This document shows, piece after piece, positions 9,617-19,016 of a stretch of 64,000 bases of DNA. The position numbers and the translations under genes were made by a program. The notes below the pieces were generated by a model. That model had not been told where the DNA came from, ran no database searches, and saw only the letters and a list, made by a program, of their open reading frames with translations. The stretch is from Filimonas effusa (GTDB taxonomy: Bacteria; Bacteroidota; Bacteroidia; Chitinophagales; Chitinophagaceae): NCBI RefSeq assembly GCF_004118675.1, contig NZ_SDHZ01000001.1, positions 1,860,001-1,924,000 of the forward strand. The letters run 5' to 3'. The first letter of the stretch is position 1; each line of letters begins with the position of its first letter.

Positions 9617-10987
9617 TTACAGCATTTTGAATTGCGCCGTGAAATGACGCAGGTATTGGGATTCGTATGTAATAGCGACCCCATGAATTTCCCGGCGTTT
9701 TTTAAACACTTCCACAATCACTTCTGCCAGGTAATCGATATGGCTTTGGGTGTAGGTACGACGCGGGATGGCGAGGCGCACCAGTTCATTATCGGGTGAA
9801 ACCAGTTTTCCGTCGTCATCATATTTACCAAACATAACGGAGCCTATTTCCACGCCTCTCACGCCGCCTTCGAGGTAGAGGGCGCAGGACAATGCCTGGC
9901 CGGGGTACTGATCGGCGGGGATATGCGGGAGGAACGCCTTTGCATCGATATAGAGGGCGTGGCCACCTGTTGGTTTTATGTACGGGATATTTTCGGCGTC
10001 GAGTTTCTCGCCGAGGTATTCGATGCTGCGGATGCGGTATTTGAGATATTCTTCCTGAACGATTTCTTCCAGACCTGTAGCAATGGCTTCGAGATCACGT
10101 CCGGCGAGGCCTCCGTAGGTAGGGAATCCTTCGGTAATGATGAGCAGGTTGCGGGATTGTTCGGCGAGTTCGGGATCATGCATGGCGAGGAAGCCGCCGA
10201 TGTTTGCAAATGCGTCTTTCTTTGCGCTCATGGTACAGCCATCGGCATAGGAGAACAATTCCTGTGCGATTTCCTTTACCGTTTTATTCTCATAACCTTT
10301 TTCGCGCTGTTTAATGAAATAGCAGTTCTCTGCAAAGCGGCAGGCATCGATGAAGAAAGGAATTTTATTGGCTTTACAAACCTCTTTTACAGCACGGATA
10401 TTTTCCATGCTTACGGGCTGTCCGCCGCCGGAGTTGTTGGTAACCGTGATAATGACGAGCGGAATGTTTTCGGCCCCTTTATCGGCAATAAACTGTTTGA
10501 GGGCTTTTACATTCATATTGCCTTTAAAAGGCGCTACCAGGGAAGGCTGACGGCCTTCGTCGCAAAGGAGGTCAACACCTTCGCCGCCTGCAAATTCAAC
10601 GTTCGCGCGGGTTGTATCGAACAGGGTGTTACTGATGATGTATTTGCCTTTACCACTTTTGATCGTGAACAGGATCTTTTCTGCCGCCCTGCCCTGGTGA
10701 ACGGGTATTACGAAGGGCATGCCTGTAAGTTCCCTGATAACCGATTCGAAGCGATAGAAGCTTGGGCTACCCGCATAGCTTTCATCGCCTTTCATGATAC
10801 CAGCCCACTGATCGCTGCTCATTGCGCCTGTTCCACTATCGGTAAGCAGGTCGATGATCACGTCTTTGGCTTTTAAAAGGAAAGGATTGTAATGTGCCTC
10901 TGCCAGTAACTTTTCGCGTTCTTCACGTGTAGTTACATAAATAGGCTCCACCGATTTGATCCGGAATGGCTCAATAATAGTCTTCAT
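9617..10987 (-). CDS. tnaA: tryptophanase (tryptophan indole-lyase)
   Basis: A 456-residue PLP enzyme that splits tryptophan into indole, pyruvate and ammonia. The PLP lysine is Lys257 in TMSAKKDAF. Two positions separate tryptophanase from tyrosine phenol-lyase: the first has Asp in the FDTTR motif (Thr in the phenol-lyase), and the second has Ile in GVRGVEIGS (Arg in the phenol-lyase). Both here match tryptophanase. A longer reading from 11056 is possible, but the ATG at 10987 begins the family-typical IEPFRIKSVEPI and is preferred. No TnaC-like leader peptide with the key Trp is visible upstream. A radical SAM gene follows 34 nt downstream. Confidence 0.92.
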   Translation of the reverse strand: MKTIIEPFRIKSVEPIYVTTREEREKLLAEAHYNPFLLKAKDVIIDLLTDSGTGAMSSDQWAGIMKGDESYAGSPSFYRFESVIRELTGMPFVIPVHQGRAAEKILFTIKSGKGKYIISNTLFDTTRANVEFAGGEGVDLLCDEGRQPSLVAPFKGNMNVKALKQFIADKGAENIPLVIITVTNNSGGGQPVSMENIRAVKEVCKANKIPFFIDACRFAENCYFIKQREKGYENKTVKEIAQELFSYADGCTMSAKKDAFANIGGFLAMHDPELAEQSRNLLIITEGFPTYGGLAGRDLEAIATGLEEIVQEEYLKYRIRSIEYLGEKLDAENIPYIKPTGGHALYIDAKAFLPHIPADQYPGQALSCALYLEGGVRGVEIGSVMFGKYDDDGKLVSPDNELVRLAIPRRTYTQSHIDYLAEVIVEVFKKRREIHGVAITYESQYLRHFTAQFKML

Positions 10988-11146
10988 ACAACGTAGTTGT
11001 TGATTAGAATTATGATTAAAGGAATATGTAAAAAGTAAAAGGGGAAAGCTACCCAATGAGAAGCGGGCAGCAACAGCAGCAGTTTAAGAAGGTCTTGCTA
11101 TTATGTTCTTCCAGATATTTGACATGTAGTGCAAATGCTAATGCAA

Positions 11147-11180
11147 CAAATATATAGCTATTTTTTATATAGTCGTCAAA
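11147..11180 (-). promoter_or_regulatory. possible Bacteroidota-type promoter for tnaA
   Basis: On the minus strand, TATATTTG (11147-11154) fits the TAnnTTTG -7 element, and TTTG (11177-11180) fits the -33 element. The 22 nt spacer is slightly long. It lies about 160 nt upstream of the tnaA ATG, which would leave a long untranslated leader. No experimental support is available. Confidence 0.4.
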
Positions 11181-11302
11181 ACAAGCGATAATGCTAAAAA
11201 AAACGTGAGTATAAGAAACGTTGCGGGGCAAACGGCGATAAGGCGGGTATTTATTAAGCGGGTGGGGGCTTGGGTAAAACGCCAGAGCAGCTCTATAAAA
11301 CA

Positions 11303-11335
11303 AAAAGCCCGGCAACCTAAGGAAGCCGGGAGTTC
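11303..11335 (-). terminator. terminator of the GH127-GH97-GH51 operon
   Basis: Arms CCCGGC (11309-11314) and GCCGGG (11326-11331) form a hairpin. Read on the minus strand, it is followed by CTTTTTGTTTT, the layout of an intrinsic terminator. It lies 40 nt beyond the stop of the GH51 gene, the last gene of the operon. Confidence 0.75.
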
Positions 11336-11375
11336 TTTTCTAACTGTCTACTTATTTTAGGACGTTACAATTATC

Positions 11376-13961
11376 TTATTCTTTCGTTTTTACACGAACG
11401 ATGGTGAATGAATAGGGAGGCAATCCGCCATCGAAAGCCTGGGTTACGCTACAGGAGATGGTTTCGGGTTTCAGCTGTTTATCGTCGGGGTTGCCTTTCA
11501 ATACCGTGCGGCTGGCCGAGATGCCGGTGATACCCTGCAGGTTGACAGTTGGCACCACGGGGACCGGTAACAGGTTCACCATTTTAATAATGATATCCTG
11601 TGTATGGCTATCACGCACTACGGATACTGCTACCCGTTTTCTTACTGCATCCTGGTTATTGCTCAGCTTTATCGTTGACGGGAAATATTCATCGCCTGCG
11701 TGTATGCCATAGAGTTTTTGCACCTCATAGCCAACTGTAGGTTTTACGGTAGTATTATTGAAATAGATGAGGTTAGGGTTCCATTGCGTACGACCTTCTT
11801 TCGCCAGTAAGGGCGCATAGGAAGCCATGCTTACCACATCGCCGTTCCTCTCCAGTGATGTGAGATACAATGCTTCGGACAAAGCCGTTTCGAGGTTAAC
11901 AGGGCGGCCGGGTAAATGTGCGGCGTATTCACCGAGATATACTTTTGATTTAGTGCGATCGTACCGATCGTAATAGTCCTGATTATTTATAAACCATCCG
12001 GGGGGCTGATAGTAGTGTTCATCGATGAGCGGCACCTGCAGCTTAGTGGCTATGCCCCATCCTTCTTCATAGTCTGTTCCTTCGGATGCAGGGCCTGCGG
12101 TACCTATCACCGAGATTTCGGGATGTTTTGCTTTTATTGCGTTAAAGATCATTGTAAACCGTTCTTCAAACACGTCGCTGATGAGGTCTTCATTACCGAT
12201 GCCAATGTATTTGAGGTTAAACGGTGCGGGGTGGCCTGCTTCGGCACGTTTTTTACCCCAGGTAGTTTTTACATCGCCGTTGGCATATTCTACGAGGTCG
12301 AGGATATCCTGGATATAGGCATCCATTTCATCCATAGGAATGCCGCCCTGCTGACCGCCACCGCCAACGCCTGAGTTCTGGCATGGTACGCCGGCTGCAA
12401 TAACCGGAACGGGCGCTGCGCCAATATCTTCACAGAACTGGAAGTATTCGAAATATCCCAATCCTGCGGTCTGGTGGTATCCCCACAGGTTGCGCTGGGG
12501 TTTGCGTGCTTCGAGCGGCCCTATAGCATTCTTCCAGCGATAGATGTTCCCCAGGCCATCGCCATGAGCCACGCAGCCACCGGGGAAGCGGACGAATTTT
12601 GGATGGATATCGGCAATAACCTGGGCCAGATCGGCACGCAAGCCGTTCTTACGTCCTTTGAAGGTATTTTGCGGGAAGAGCGATACCATGTCGATGGCTA
12701 TTCTGCCGGAACCTGAAGGTTGCAGTTCGAGCTGTGCATCTGCCACATCAGCAACAGGTGTTATTATTATCGTTTGATCTTTCCAGGAGTTGCCGGGCGC
12801 CGGCAAGGTGCCTGCAGCCAATTCCTTTCCATCTTTACCAACCAGTTTTACCTGCAGCTTACCTGGCTTTCCCTGCAGTGCGCGTGTGAAAACAGAGAAG
12901 CGATAGGGCTGGCCTTTTTTCAATGTAATGCCGTCGAAGCCGCTGTTTATGAGCCTGGCTCCTGCTGCACCGAAATCCAATACGGCGTAATTGGGATTAT
13001 TGGGGTGTATGGGCTGTGCAGTTTCTATAGTGAACTGTGCGTTTGCGCCTTCCAGTTTCCAGGAATGCTTAGCATGCCAGCTTGTATCGTGGCCTTGTTT
13101 ATCATCCAATGCATATTCAAAATCGCGGTTCTGCACCAGTTCGGCATATAAACCACCATCGGCAGCGTAGTTAATATCTTCAAAGAAGATACCGAGTAAG
13201 AGATCACTTATAGCTTTAGCTTGTCCGGGATGTACTGTTACGTCGACCGCGACGGGTTTGATGCCCGCGAAACGCTGTTCGTCCTGTTTTGTTGTTTCGG
13301 CATTCTGCAGCCTTTTGTATTGCTGCCATTCGTAATGCTTTATCATTTTATCTACAGCATTCCAGGCTACGCGGTGAACCTGTCCCTGCATCTCTCCTTC
13401 CGGCAGGCTCACTGTTACTTCGTCAGAAATATAAGCTGCGGCTGTTACCTGTTCGGGGGAGGTATAAGTTTTAAAATCTTTGGTAGATACGCGATAGTAA
13501 TTACCTGAAGATGCGGTGTACACAATTACATAGCTGCCTGTGCCGGCGTTGTATTGTATGGAAGGTTTCAGGCAGTTTGCCACACCTTTCTGAACGGGGT
13601 AATCCTGGCGGCCCCAGTAAACAAGGTCGGGAGAACTTACGTGGGCAAATACGGGTTCATATTCGTTTAATCCCCATACGCATTGCCAGTTGCCTCCGGC
13701 GCCTTGTATCAGGAAGGGCTGGTTCATGCGTTTCTCGCTTCCCCAGCGACCGTAATCGCTTTTTACAAATGCATAGTTTTCGCCGATATTGAACCAGCTT
13801 TTTTTGTCGGGGCTCCATGCAAACTGCAAGCCTGTTCGCCCGCCGTTCTTAACTGTGGCGTAAGAGAACAGGTAAACCGAATCGGGGACGTTGGCATGTG
13901 CCAGGACAGGGGCTATGCCGGTGAAGGAAAACAGACAGAGAAAGAGAGTTATTCTTTTCAT
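11376..13961 (-). CDS. GH51 alpha-L-arabinofuranosidase with GH43-like N-terminal segment
   Basis: An 861-residue secreted enzyme with a signal peptide (about 1-23). Residues about 24-190 resemble part of a GH43 five-bladed propeller (LQFAWSPDKKSWFNIGE, then a SSPDLVYWGRQDYP segment), but the stretch is too short for a full propeller. A GH51 module fills about 235-860: acid/base Glu591 in GIGNEDL, nucleophile Glu678 in YLGEYAAH, and the C-terminal beta-sandwich. GH51 enzymes remove alpha-L-arabinofuranosyl units from arabinan and arabinoxylan. It is last in the operon, 142 nt after the GH97 gene, with a hairpin in that gap. The propeller part probably binds substrate rather than cuts it; this is inference. 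Confidence 0.88.
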   Translation of the reverse strand: MKRITLFLCLFSFTGIAPVLAHANVPDSVYLFSYATVKNGGRTGLQFAWSPDKKSWFNIGENYAFVKSDYGRWGSEKRMNQPFLIQGAGGNWQCVWGLNEYEPVFAHVSSPDLVYWGRQDYPVQKGVANCLKPSIQYNAGTGSYVIVYTASSGNYYRVSTKDFKTYTSPEQVTAAAYISDEVTVSLPEGEMQGQVHRVAWNAVDKMIKHYEWQQYKRLQNAETTKQDEQRFAGIKPVAVDVTVHPGQAKAISDLLLGIFFEDINYAADGGLYAELVQNRDFEYALDDKQGHDTSWHAKHSWKLEGANAQFTIETAQPIHPNNPNYAVLDFGAAGARLINSGFDGITLKKGQPYRFSVFTRALQGKPGKLQVKLVGKDGKELAAGTLPAPGNSWKDQTIIITPVADVADAQLELQPSGSGRIAIDMVSLFPQNTFKGRKNGLRADLAQVIADIHPKFVRFPGGCVAHGDGLGNIYRWKNAIGPLEARKPQRNLWGYHQTAGLGYFEYFQFCEDIGAAPVPVIAAGVPCQNSGVGGGGQQGGIPMDEMDAYIQDILDLVEYANGDVKTTWGKKRAEAGHPAPFNLKYIGIGNEDLISDVFEERFTMIFNAIKAKHPEISVIGTAGPASEGTDYEEGWGIATKLQVPLIDEHYYQPPGWFINNQDYYDRYDRTKSKVYLGEYAAHLPGRPVNLETALSEALYLTSLERNGDVVSMASYAPLLAKEGRTQWNPNLIYFNNTTVKPTVGYEVQKLYGIHAGDEYFPSTIKLSNNQDAVRKRVAVSVVRDSHTQDIIIKMVNLLPVPVVPTVNLQGITGISASRTVLKGNPDDKQLKPETISCSVTQAFDGGLPPYSFTIVRVKTKE

Positions 13962-14041
13962 ATCAATTAATCGTAGCGTTATTTAATGCTGTAGCGTAAA
14001 TATAATGTCATTATAAGAATTAACTAATGCCCTATGCTTTC

Positions 14042-14086
14042 AAAGCAGGCACCTCCCTTCTCAATAAGGAGGCGCCTATATGCTTT
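14042..14086 (-). terminator. hairpin between GH97 and GH51 genes, possible attenuator
   Basis: Nested arms AAAGCA/TGCTTT (14042-14047, 14081-14086) and CCTCC/GGAGG (14052-14056, 14068-14072), with GGC/GCC between, form a long imperfect stem. On the minus strand no T tract follows, so full termination is unlikely. It could reduce read-through to the GH51 gene or stabilise the upstream mRNA. Confidence 0.4.
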
Positions 14087-14103
14087 AAAAAGTTTTTTTC
14101 CAT

Positions 14104-16035
14104 TTATTCAATAACCATTACGAATCCGCTGCCGGGAGCTATTTCCAGCACCTGGGCTGCTGAAGTGCTGCCTTTTGTTTCATCGAAACTTGCGGGTTTA
14201 TCACCATCTTTCAAGAGGCTGAATTTGCTACCCAATGCGGCGGTATTCAAGGTTAATTTCCGGGGTGTTGCAGCGGCATTGATACCGGCGACATACCATT
14301 TGTTTCCTGCCTTACGCGCCAGGGCTACGTACTGTCCGGGGTAACCTTCCATAAATTTCACCTGTTCCCAGCTTACGGGCAAATTCCTTAAAAAGGACCT
14401 AACATTTTCAGGTATGTGCTGCATGCCTTCGGGCGACTCGGCAAAATGCTGGATGCCGGATAAGAACAATACCGATAAAGCCAGCTCGAAGCCACCTGAG
14501 GTACGGCGAACCAGGTTACCGCTTAGTTTATACAGGTTCATGGGCGTGTAATCCATGGGATCGAAGAGGTTGCGGGCAAAAGGCACCGTAGCGCACATTA
14601 CCGCCTGTTTATCGGCTTCATGCTGATTGAAGGTAACATTTTCGAAGCCCCGTACGGCCTCGGTTGTCATGAGGTTGGGATAAGTTCTTGCCCATCCGCG
14701 CGGCAATGTGGCGCCATGGAAGTTAACCATGAGCTGACAGGCTGCCGCATCGTTTAAAATATCGATATAGTATTGCATCACCGATTGCCCGTCGCCACCA
14801 AAGAAGTCGATTTTCACGCCTTTGATACCCATGGCCTGTATGCGATGAAACTCTTTCATACGGCTCTCATGCGTGAGCAGCAGATTCCTGGGCGTGTACT
14901 TTACCGTGTTCCAGTCTCCTGCAGAATTATACCATAGGAGCAAGCCTACGTTTTTAGACTTTGCATAATCGGCAAGGATCTGAATACTATCGTATCCTAT
15001 TTTCCTGTCCCAGTCGGCATCGATAAGACAGTATTGCCAGTTCATGCCGGCGGCAAAGTCGATATATTTTTTTTGTTCTTTGAATATGATGTAGTCGTCT
15101 TTTGAGTTGATCCAGCTCCAGGAAGCCTTGCCTGGTTTTATGTAGGAGACATCGTTCAGGCTTTGTGCGGCGGCGAGGTCTGTACCGGCGGTAGATTCCA
15201 TGATATTTTTAAGCGAGCCTACTGCTATTACTTTCCAGGGAGTAGTGAAATTGTTATCTATAACGGGCAATAAACCTCCACCTAATACCACTTCGCGTTT
15301 GTCGGGGAAGCCGGTTGTAAATTTACCGTTACCTGCGGTAAGTAATTTTGTACCGCAGTAGTTGCCTTTCATTCCGGCTTCGGTGATGGCGACCCAGTTA
15401 TTCCCGTTTTTAAATAATGCCGGATATACCCAGCCGACTGTATTATCGGCTACTTTTTCGACAGGGACTTCCTGTTCGTAGTATTCTTCGTAGGCGGGGT
15501 TTGAGCGTTCCCATCCGGTTTTGGCCACCTGCATAGGCTGCAGCCATGAGCGCACTCCCTGTTTAAAGCGGAAGTCTGTTTTTTCTTCTGTAACTACCGT
15601 ATTTGCGGCGTTTTCTCCCGGGAGCAGGTATTGGAAAGCAACGGCATCATCGGAAACATTGAAAACAATATCAATGGGTTTACCTTGTTTATTCCTGTAA
15701 TGAAATACACATTGATTGGCATTGTAGTGCACCTGTTGTTTTTTGCCATAGAGCAGGCGGTAATTTTCATTTACCGGCTTTGTTTTTGAGGCACCTGTAA
15801 AAACAAGCTCTTTATAAAGATCGGTTCCTGAAGTAACCAGGCCCAGCGCTGAAGGCAGCAGTATTGTATCTTTCTTTGCCAGCACCGTATAGGTCACTGT
15901 TCCATCTGCCGCGGAGGATAGCTTTACTGTCAATGTTTTACCAGGACTTGTTATAACCTGCGCCTGCAAACAGGTATACATAGCTGCGCCTACCATCATG
16001 GCGAAGCATACGATACTTCTTTTTAATTGTACCAT
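14104..16035 (-). CDS. GH97 glycoside hydrolase, retaining type (alpha-galactosidase-like)
   Basis: A 643-residue secreted enzyme of normal GH97 length: signal peptide (about 1-25), N-terminal beta-sandwich (to about 280), (beta/alpha)8 barrel, and C-terminal beta domain. The barrel has Asp410 in VKIDFFGGDG and Glu459 in TTEAVRGFE. These match the nucleophile (Asp415) and acid/base (Glu470) of the retaining alpha-galactosidase BT1871, rather than the inverting alpha-glucosidase SusB arrangement. Activity on alpha-galactosides or beta-L-arabinopyranosides would fit the pectin setting but is inferred. It starts 32 nt after the GH127 stop, in one operon. Confidence 0.88.
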   Translation of the reverse strand: MVQLKRSIVCFAMMVGAAMYTCLQAQVITSPGKTLTVKLSSAADGTVTYTVLAKKDTILLPSALGLVTSGTDLYKELVFTGASKTKPVNENYRLLYGKKQQVHYNANQCVFHYRNKQGKPIDIVFNVSDDAVAFQYLLPGENAANTVVTEEKTDFRFKQGVRSWLQPMQVAKTGWERSNPAYEEYYEQEVPVEKVADNTVGWVYPALFKNGNNWVAITEAGMKGNYCGTKLLTAGNGKFTTGFPDKREVVLGGGLLPVIDNNFTTPWKVIAVGSLKNIMESTAGTDLAAAQSLNDVSYIKPGKASWSWINSKDDYIIFKEQKKYIDFAAGMNWQYCLIDADWDRKIGYDSIQILADYAKSKNVGLLLWYNSAGDWNTVKYTPRNLLLTHESRMKEFHRIQAMGIKGVKIDFFGGDGQSVMQYYIDILNDAAACQLMVNFHGATLPRGWARTYPNLMTTEAVRGFENVTFNQHEADKQAVMCATVPFARNLFDPMDYTPMNLYKLSGNLVRRTSGGFELALSVLFLSGIQHFAESPEGMQHIPENVRSFLRNLPVSWEQVKFMEGYPGQYVALARKAGNKWYVAGINAAATPRKLTLNTAALGSKFSLLKDGDKPASFDETKGSTSAAQVLEIAPGSGFVMVIE

Positions 16036-16067
16036 AGCAAATAATACGGGTGATTCTTAAAACGGAT

Positions 16068-18440
16068 TTATTTTCTCAAGAGCCTGACGCCGTATATACC
16101 GGCTGTTTCAGACCCATCCACTGCAACAAATTTTACTACAAGCGTTTTAGCAGCACCATCGGGGATCACGTAACCGGCAGAGAAGAAGTCGCCTCCTTTT
16201 GTACCATCGAGCTTCACTTCTGCTATGGGCTTGTCATTGATAAGAATGTGAAAGTGCCGGTTTTTATCGCCACCGTAGTAGGTAACCTGTAAGGTGGCAG
16301 CATCGGACGCCTCGTTCCTGAGGCGATAGGAGAACCAGCCTTTAGCTGAACGCCAGTGCCTGTTTCTGTGTATGCCGGTTATACTTTTGTCGCTTTCAAT
16401 AAAATGATCAGACTCCGGTTGTTGTTCTCCGGGCGCTACCATGTCTATTGTTCTTGCTGCCAATGCAGCCTCCTGCTCCTGTTGTTTTTTTAATCTATCC
16501 AGATCCTGCTGCAGATCTTCCTGTGAGAGTTTATGCCAATAGATAATATACCGTGTGTCGTGTAAGGTATAAAAAGGGACCAGCTCAATATCGTTATACT
16601 TATCGGGATATACTTTAGAAGCGAACCGGAACGTGTTCTTTTTATCGCCTGCGGGGATTACCACGGCGTCTTTGTTATCATCGCTTACGAGCACAGGCAT
16701 GTCCTGTAAGGCAGGCATGATACCGGGCGCTATATGTCCTCCCCTGCTATCATCGGCATACAGGCCTGTCATACCTTCTGTACCGGCTTTTGCAGCCAGT
16801 ACAATGGGGCCGCGCATTACGGCTACGTAGCTGGGGATATGCGGTAATTCTTCGAACGTTGTTTGCATGGGTAACTGTACCGTTACCACATCACCTTCTT
16901 TCCAGGTTCTTTCAATGGCAACATAATCGCCCGGCGTTGCTGTAACCACCTGCTTCCTGCCGTTTACAAAAACCGCCAGCGTTCCTGCCTTCACCCAAGA
17001 CGGATATCTTATTTGCAGTGCAAACTTTGCGGGTGCCGCTGCGTGGATGGTTAAAGAAGTATGTTCTTCGGAGGGAAAGCGGTTTTGTTGTACGATAGAA
17101 ATATTCTTTTCCTTCCATTTCAATTCGGAGGGAATAAAGAGGTTTACGAATAAGCTATCGGCTGCATGTGCATAGATAAGTTCGCCGTATTTCGCGTGGT
17201 TTTCGAGGCCACTGCCAACACAACACCAGAATGAGGTTTGGGGCTGCGAGTAAACGCGGTAAGCGCCCGGGCGCATGGAGGTAAAATAAACGAAACCGCC
17301 TTTCTCCGGATTTTCGGTAGAAAGGATATGATTGTATAAGGCTCTTTCGTAGTAATCGATAAGATCGGCCCGGCCATCGGAAAGATACAACTGGCGGGTT
17401 AGCTTAAGCATATTGTAGGTATTACAGGTTTCAGGGCCCTGTATATCGTTGATCATGGATGAGAAGTCGTGCACAGGGTTGAAGTGTTCGCGCACACTGT
17501 TTCCGCCTATCACACAACTACGGTTGTGCACCACAGTTTCCCAGAAAAAGTGTGCAGCTTTGTCATATGCCGTATCCTGTGCATCACCTGCATCGGCAAT
17601 ACTTTTAAACCCTATTACCTTAGGGATCTGGGTGTTGGCGTGTAATCCATCGAGCTTATCCTGTTCGTGCTCTAATGGCGTTAAGATGGTAAGGTGTGAA
17701 AAGCGGCGGGCCAGGGCCAGGTATTTTTTGTCGCCGGTGATGACTGCAACATCGGCGAATACCTCGTTAAGGCCACCGTGTTCGGAGCGGAGCATTTCCT
17801 GTACCTGAGCATCGGACAAGCCGGAGGTTAATTTCAGCATCCAGTTGGTATAGGCTATCAGCATTTGCTTTGCCTGTTCACTGCCAGCATAGAGATATGC
17901 ATCTCTCAAACCGCCGTACATTTTATGGATATTATAGAGCGGCACCCATCTTTTGTTCAGGGAAAAGCCATCGGCCCTGATATTGCCGGCTGCAATTTCC
18001 TGCCAGAGCTGTTTACTGCGGGGGACGCCACCGATGTAACCATCTCCATAATTGTCCTGGCATTTTTTCAGTTCCGACAACATATAATCGAGCCGGGTTG
18101 CAATTTCTTTATTTCCGGTAGCTGCATACATCAATGACAGGGCGGAAACATAGTGCCCTCCTATATGTCCGTCGAGGCCTGTGTTTTCCCAGTTGGGATA
18201 GCTGCTATCTTTTGGAGTGAGGCCTGCTTCGCGCAGATAAGGAGCCAGCAGCCTGTCGGGTTTGAGTGCGAGGATATATTCGAGATCTTTTTCCTGTGCA
18301 TTCTTAAAAGGACTTTCGAGGAGCCTTACATCGGCTAGTGCGAATGGCTTTCTGCTATTGCTTTCTGATTGCGCCATGGCAGGCGTGCCTGTCAAAATGC
18401 AGAGAAAGGGTAAGAGGGATAAACAAGATAATTTCTTCAT
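16068..18440 (-). CDS. GH127 beta-L-arabinofuranosidase-like enzyme
   Basis: A 790-residue secreted protein with a signal peptide (about 1-23). The (alpha/alpha)6 barrel of the GH127 family (former DUF1680) spans about 30-540. Key residues match the HypBA1 pattern: Glu337 and Cys339 in ETCNTYN, and the Cys406-Cys407 pair in FWCCVGSG, where one Cys is the nucleophile and the others hold zinc. A beta-sandwich, a short Gln/Glu-rich helix (about 650-665) and a C-terminal domain ending in GIYGVRLLRK follow. The likely substrate is beta-linked L-arabinofuranose in plant polysaccharide. It is first gene of the operon with GH97 and GH51. Confidence 0.88.
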   Translation of the reverse strand: MKKLSCLSLLPFLCILTGTPAMAQSESNSRKPFALADVRLLESPFKNAQEKDLEYILALKPDRLLAPYLREAGLTPKDSSYPNWENTGLDGHIGGHYVSALSLMYAATGNKEIATRLDYMLSELKKCQDNYGDGYIGGVPRSKQLWQEIAAGNIRADGFSLNKRWVPLYNIHKMYGGLRDAYLYAGSEQAKQMLIAYTNWMLKLTSGLSDAQVQEMLRSEHGGLNEVFADVAVITGDKKYLALARRFSHLTILTPLEHEQDKLDGLHANTQIPKVIGFKSIADAGDAQDTAYDKAAHFFWETVVHNRSCVIGGNSVREHFNPVHDFSSMINDIQGPETCNTYNMLKLTRQLYLSDGRADLIDYYERALYNHILSTENPEKGGFVYFTSMRPGAYRVYSQPQTSFWCCVGSGLENHAKYGELIYAHAADSLFVNLFIPSELKWKEKNISIVQQNRFPSEEHTSLTIHAAAPAKFALQIRYPSWVKAGTLAVFVNGRKQVVTATPGDYVAIERTWKEGDVVTVQLPMQTTFEELPHIPSYVAVMRGPIVLAAKAGTEGMTGLYADDSRGGHIAPGIMPALQDMPVLVSDDNKDAVVIPAGDKKNTFRFASKVYPDKYNDIELVPFYTLHDTRYIIYWHKLSQEDLQQDLDRLKKQQEQEAALAARTIDMVAPGEQQPESDHFIESDKSITGIHRNRHWRSAKGWFSYRLRNEASDAATLQVTYYGGDKNRHFHILINDKPIAEVKLDGTKGGDFFSAGYVIPDGAAKTLVVKFVAVDGSETAGIYGVRLLRK

Positions 18441-19016
18441 GTGGCAATGTCCGTTATGTCCTTAAAGTTCTGCAATTTATTCTCCCCTTCGCTACCGGAG
18501 GGGGGGCAAATTGGTAAAAGGTAAGTGGTAATTGCCTATGCCTAAACATAAACAATCTGACAGTCAATGACTTCAGAAATAAAATTAGTGTCTTTTTGAC
18601 ATTTTTTTAACGGAGTTTGTATGTATTGGGAAGGCGATAACCGATGTTTGCCATCGCGTAGTTGCCGGTGAAAGCTGAAGACGGCTCCAAGGCAGCTTTA
18701 AGGCGGCTATATAAAGCGTAGTTTTTCGTAGATGGTTGATACTGGTGCCGGCAGGAGAACGGGCTGGCAGGGGGCTATAAGTTGCAAAATGTATGCCTCA
18801 GAAGACTTGCAGGGCAAAAACCTGAAACGATAGCCTGAAGCATTGAGATGATATTGTGCTATAATGATTCAATTTTCCTGCTGATTTATGTTTGATTATC
18901 CGCATTTTTGCAGCTAAAGCGATTGTAACGACAACCTCTCATTGCCATGTTCCGGTTTCAGTTCCTTTACTTTTAGATCCGCCTGCATGGAAACGCTTAA
19001 AACACGTTTTATGATC
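18441..19016. other. divergent intergenic region with a possible minus-strand coding remnant
   Basis: 576 nt between the GH127 gene (minus) and the GH28 gene (plus). A TATGTTTG motif at 18887-18894 could be the -7 element for the GH28 gene. On the minus strand, a 53-codon frame closed by stops runs from about 18774 to a stop near 18611 and ends in NYAMANIGYRLPNTYKLR. Its composition looks protein-like, but it has no ATG start and I do not recognise it. It may be the tail of a decayed gene or chance. Confidence 0.35.
18887..18894 (+). promoter_or_regulatory. possible -7 promoter element for the GH28 gene
   Basis: TATGTTTG fits the Bacteroidota TAnnTTTG consensus and lies 122 nt before the GH28 start. 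No clear TTTG was found at the -33 position, so support is weak. Confidence 0.3.

Larger units (their letters stand above)
10988..11375. other. intergenic region upstream of tnaA
   Basis: 388 nt without a convincing gene. It holds the possible tnaA promoter (11147-11180) and the terminator of the glycosidase operon (11303-11335). An 88-codon minus-strand frame (11049-11315) is judged spurious. No leader peptide resembling TnaC was found. Confidence 0.6.

Noticed and set aside
9923-10876. 317-codon plus-strand frame opposite tnaA
   Set aside because: It lies entirely antisense to an unmistakable tryptophanase gene; the long open frame follows from codon bias on the real strand.
11049-11315. 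88-codon minus-strand frame just upstream of tnaA, considered as a TnaC-like leader
   Set aside because: It has no Trp, is far longer than TnaC-type leaders, contains a run of Cys codons from a repeat of GCAGCAG-type sequence, and overlaps the glycosidase terminator.
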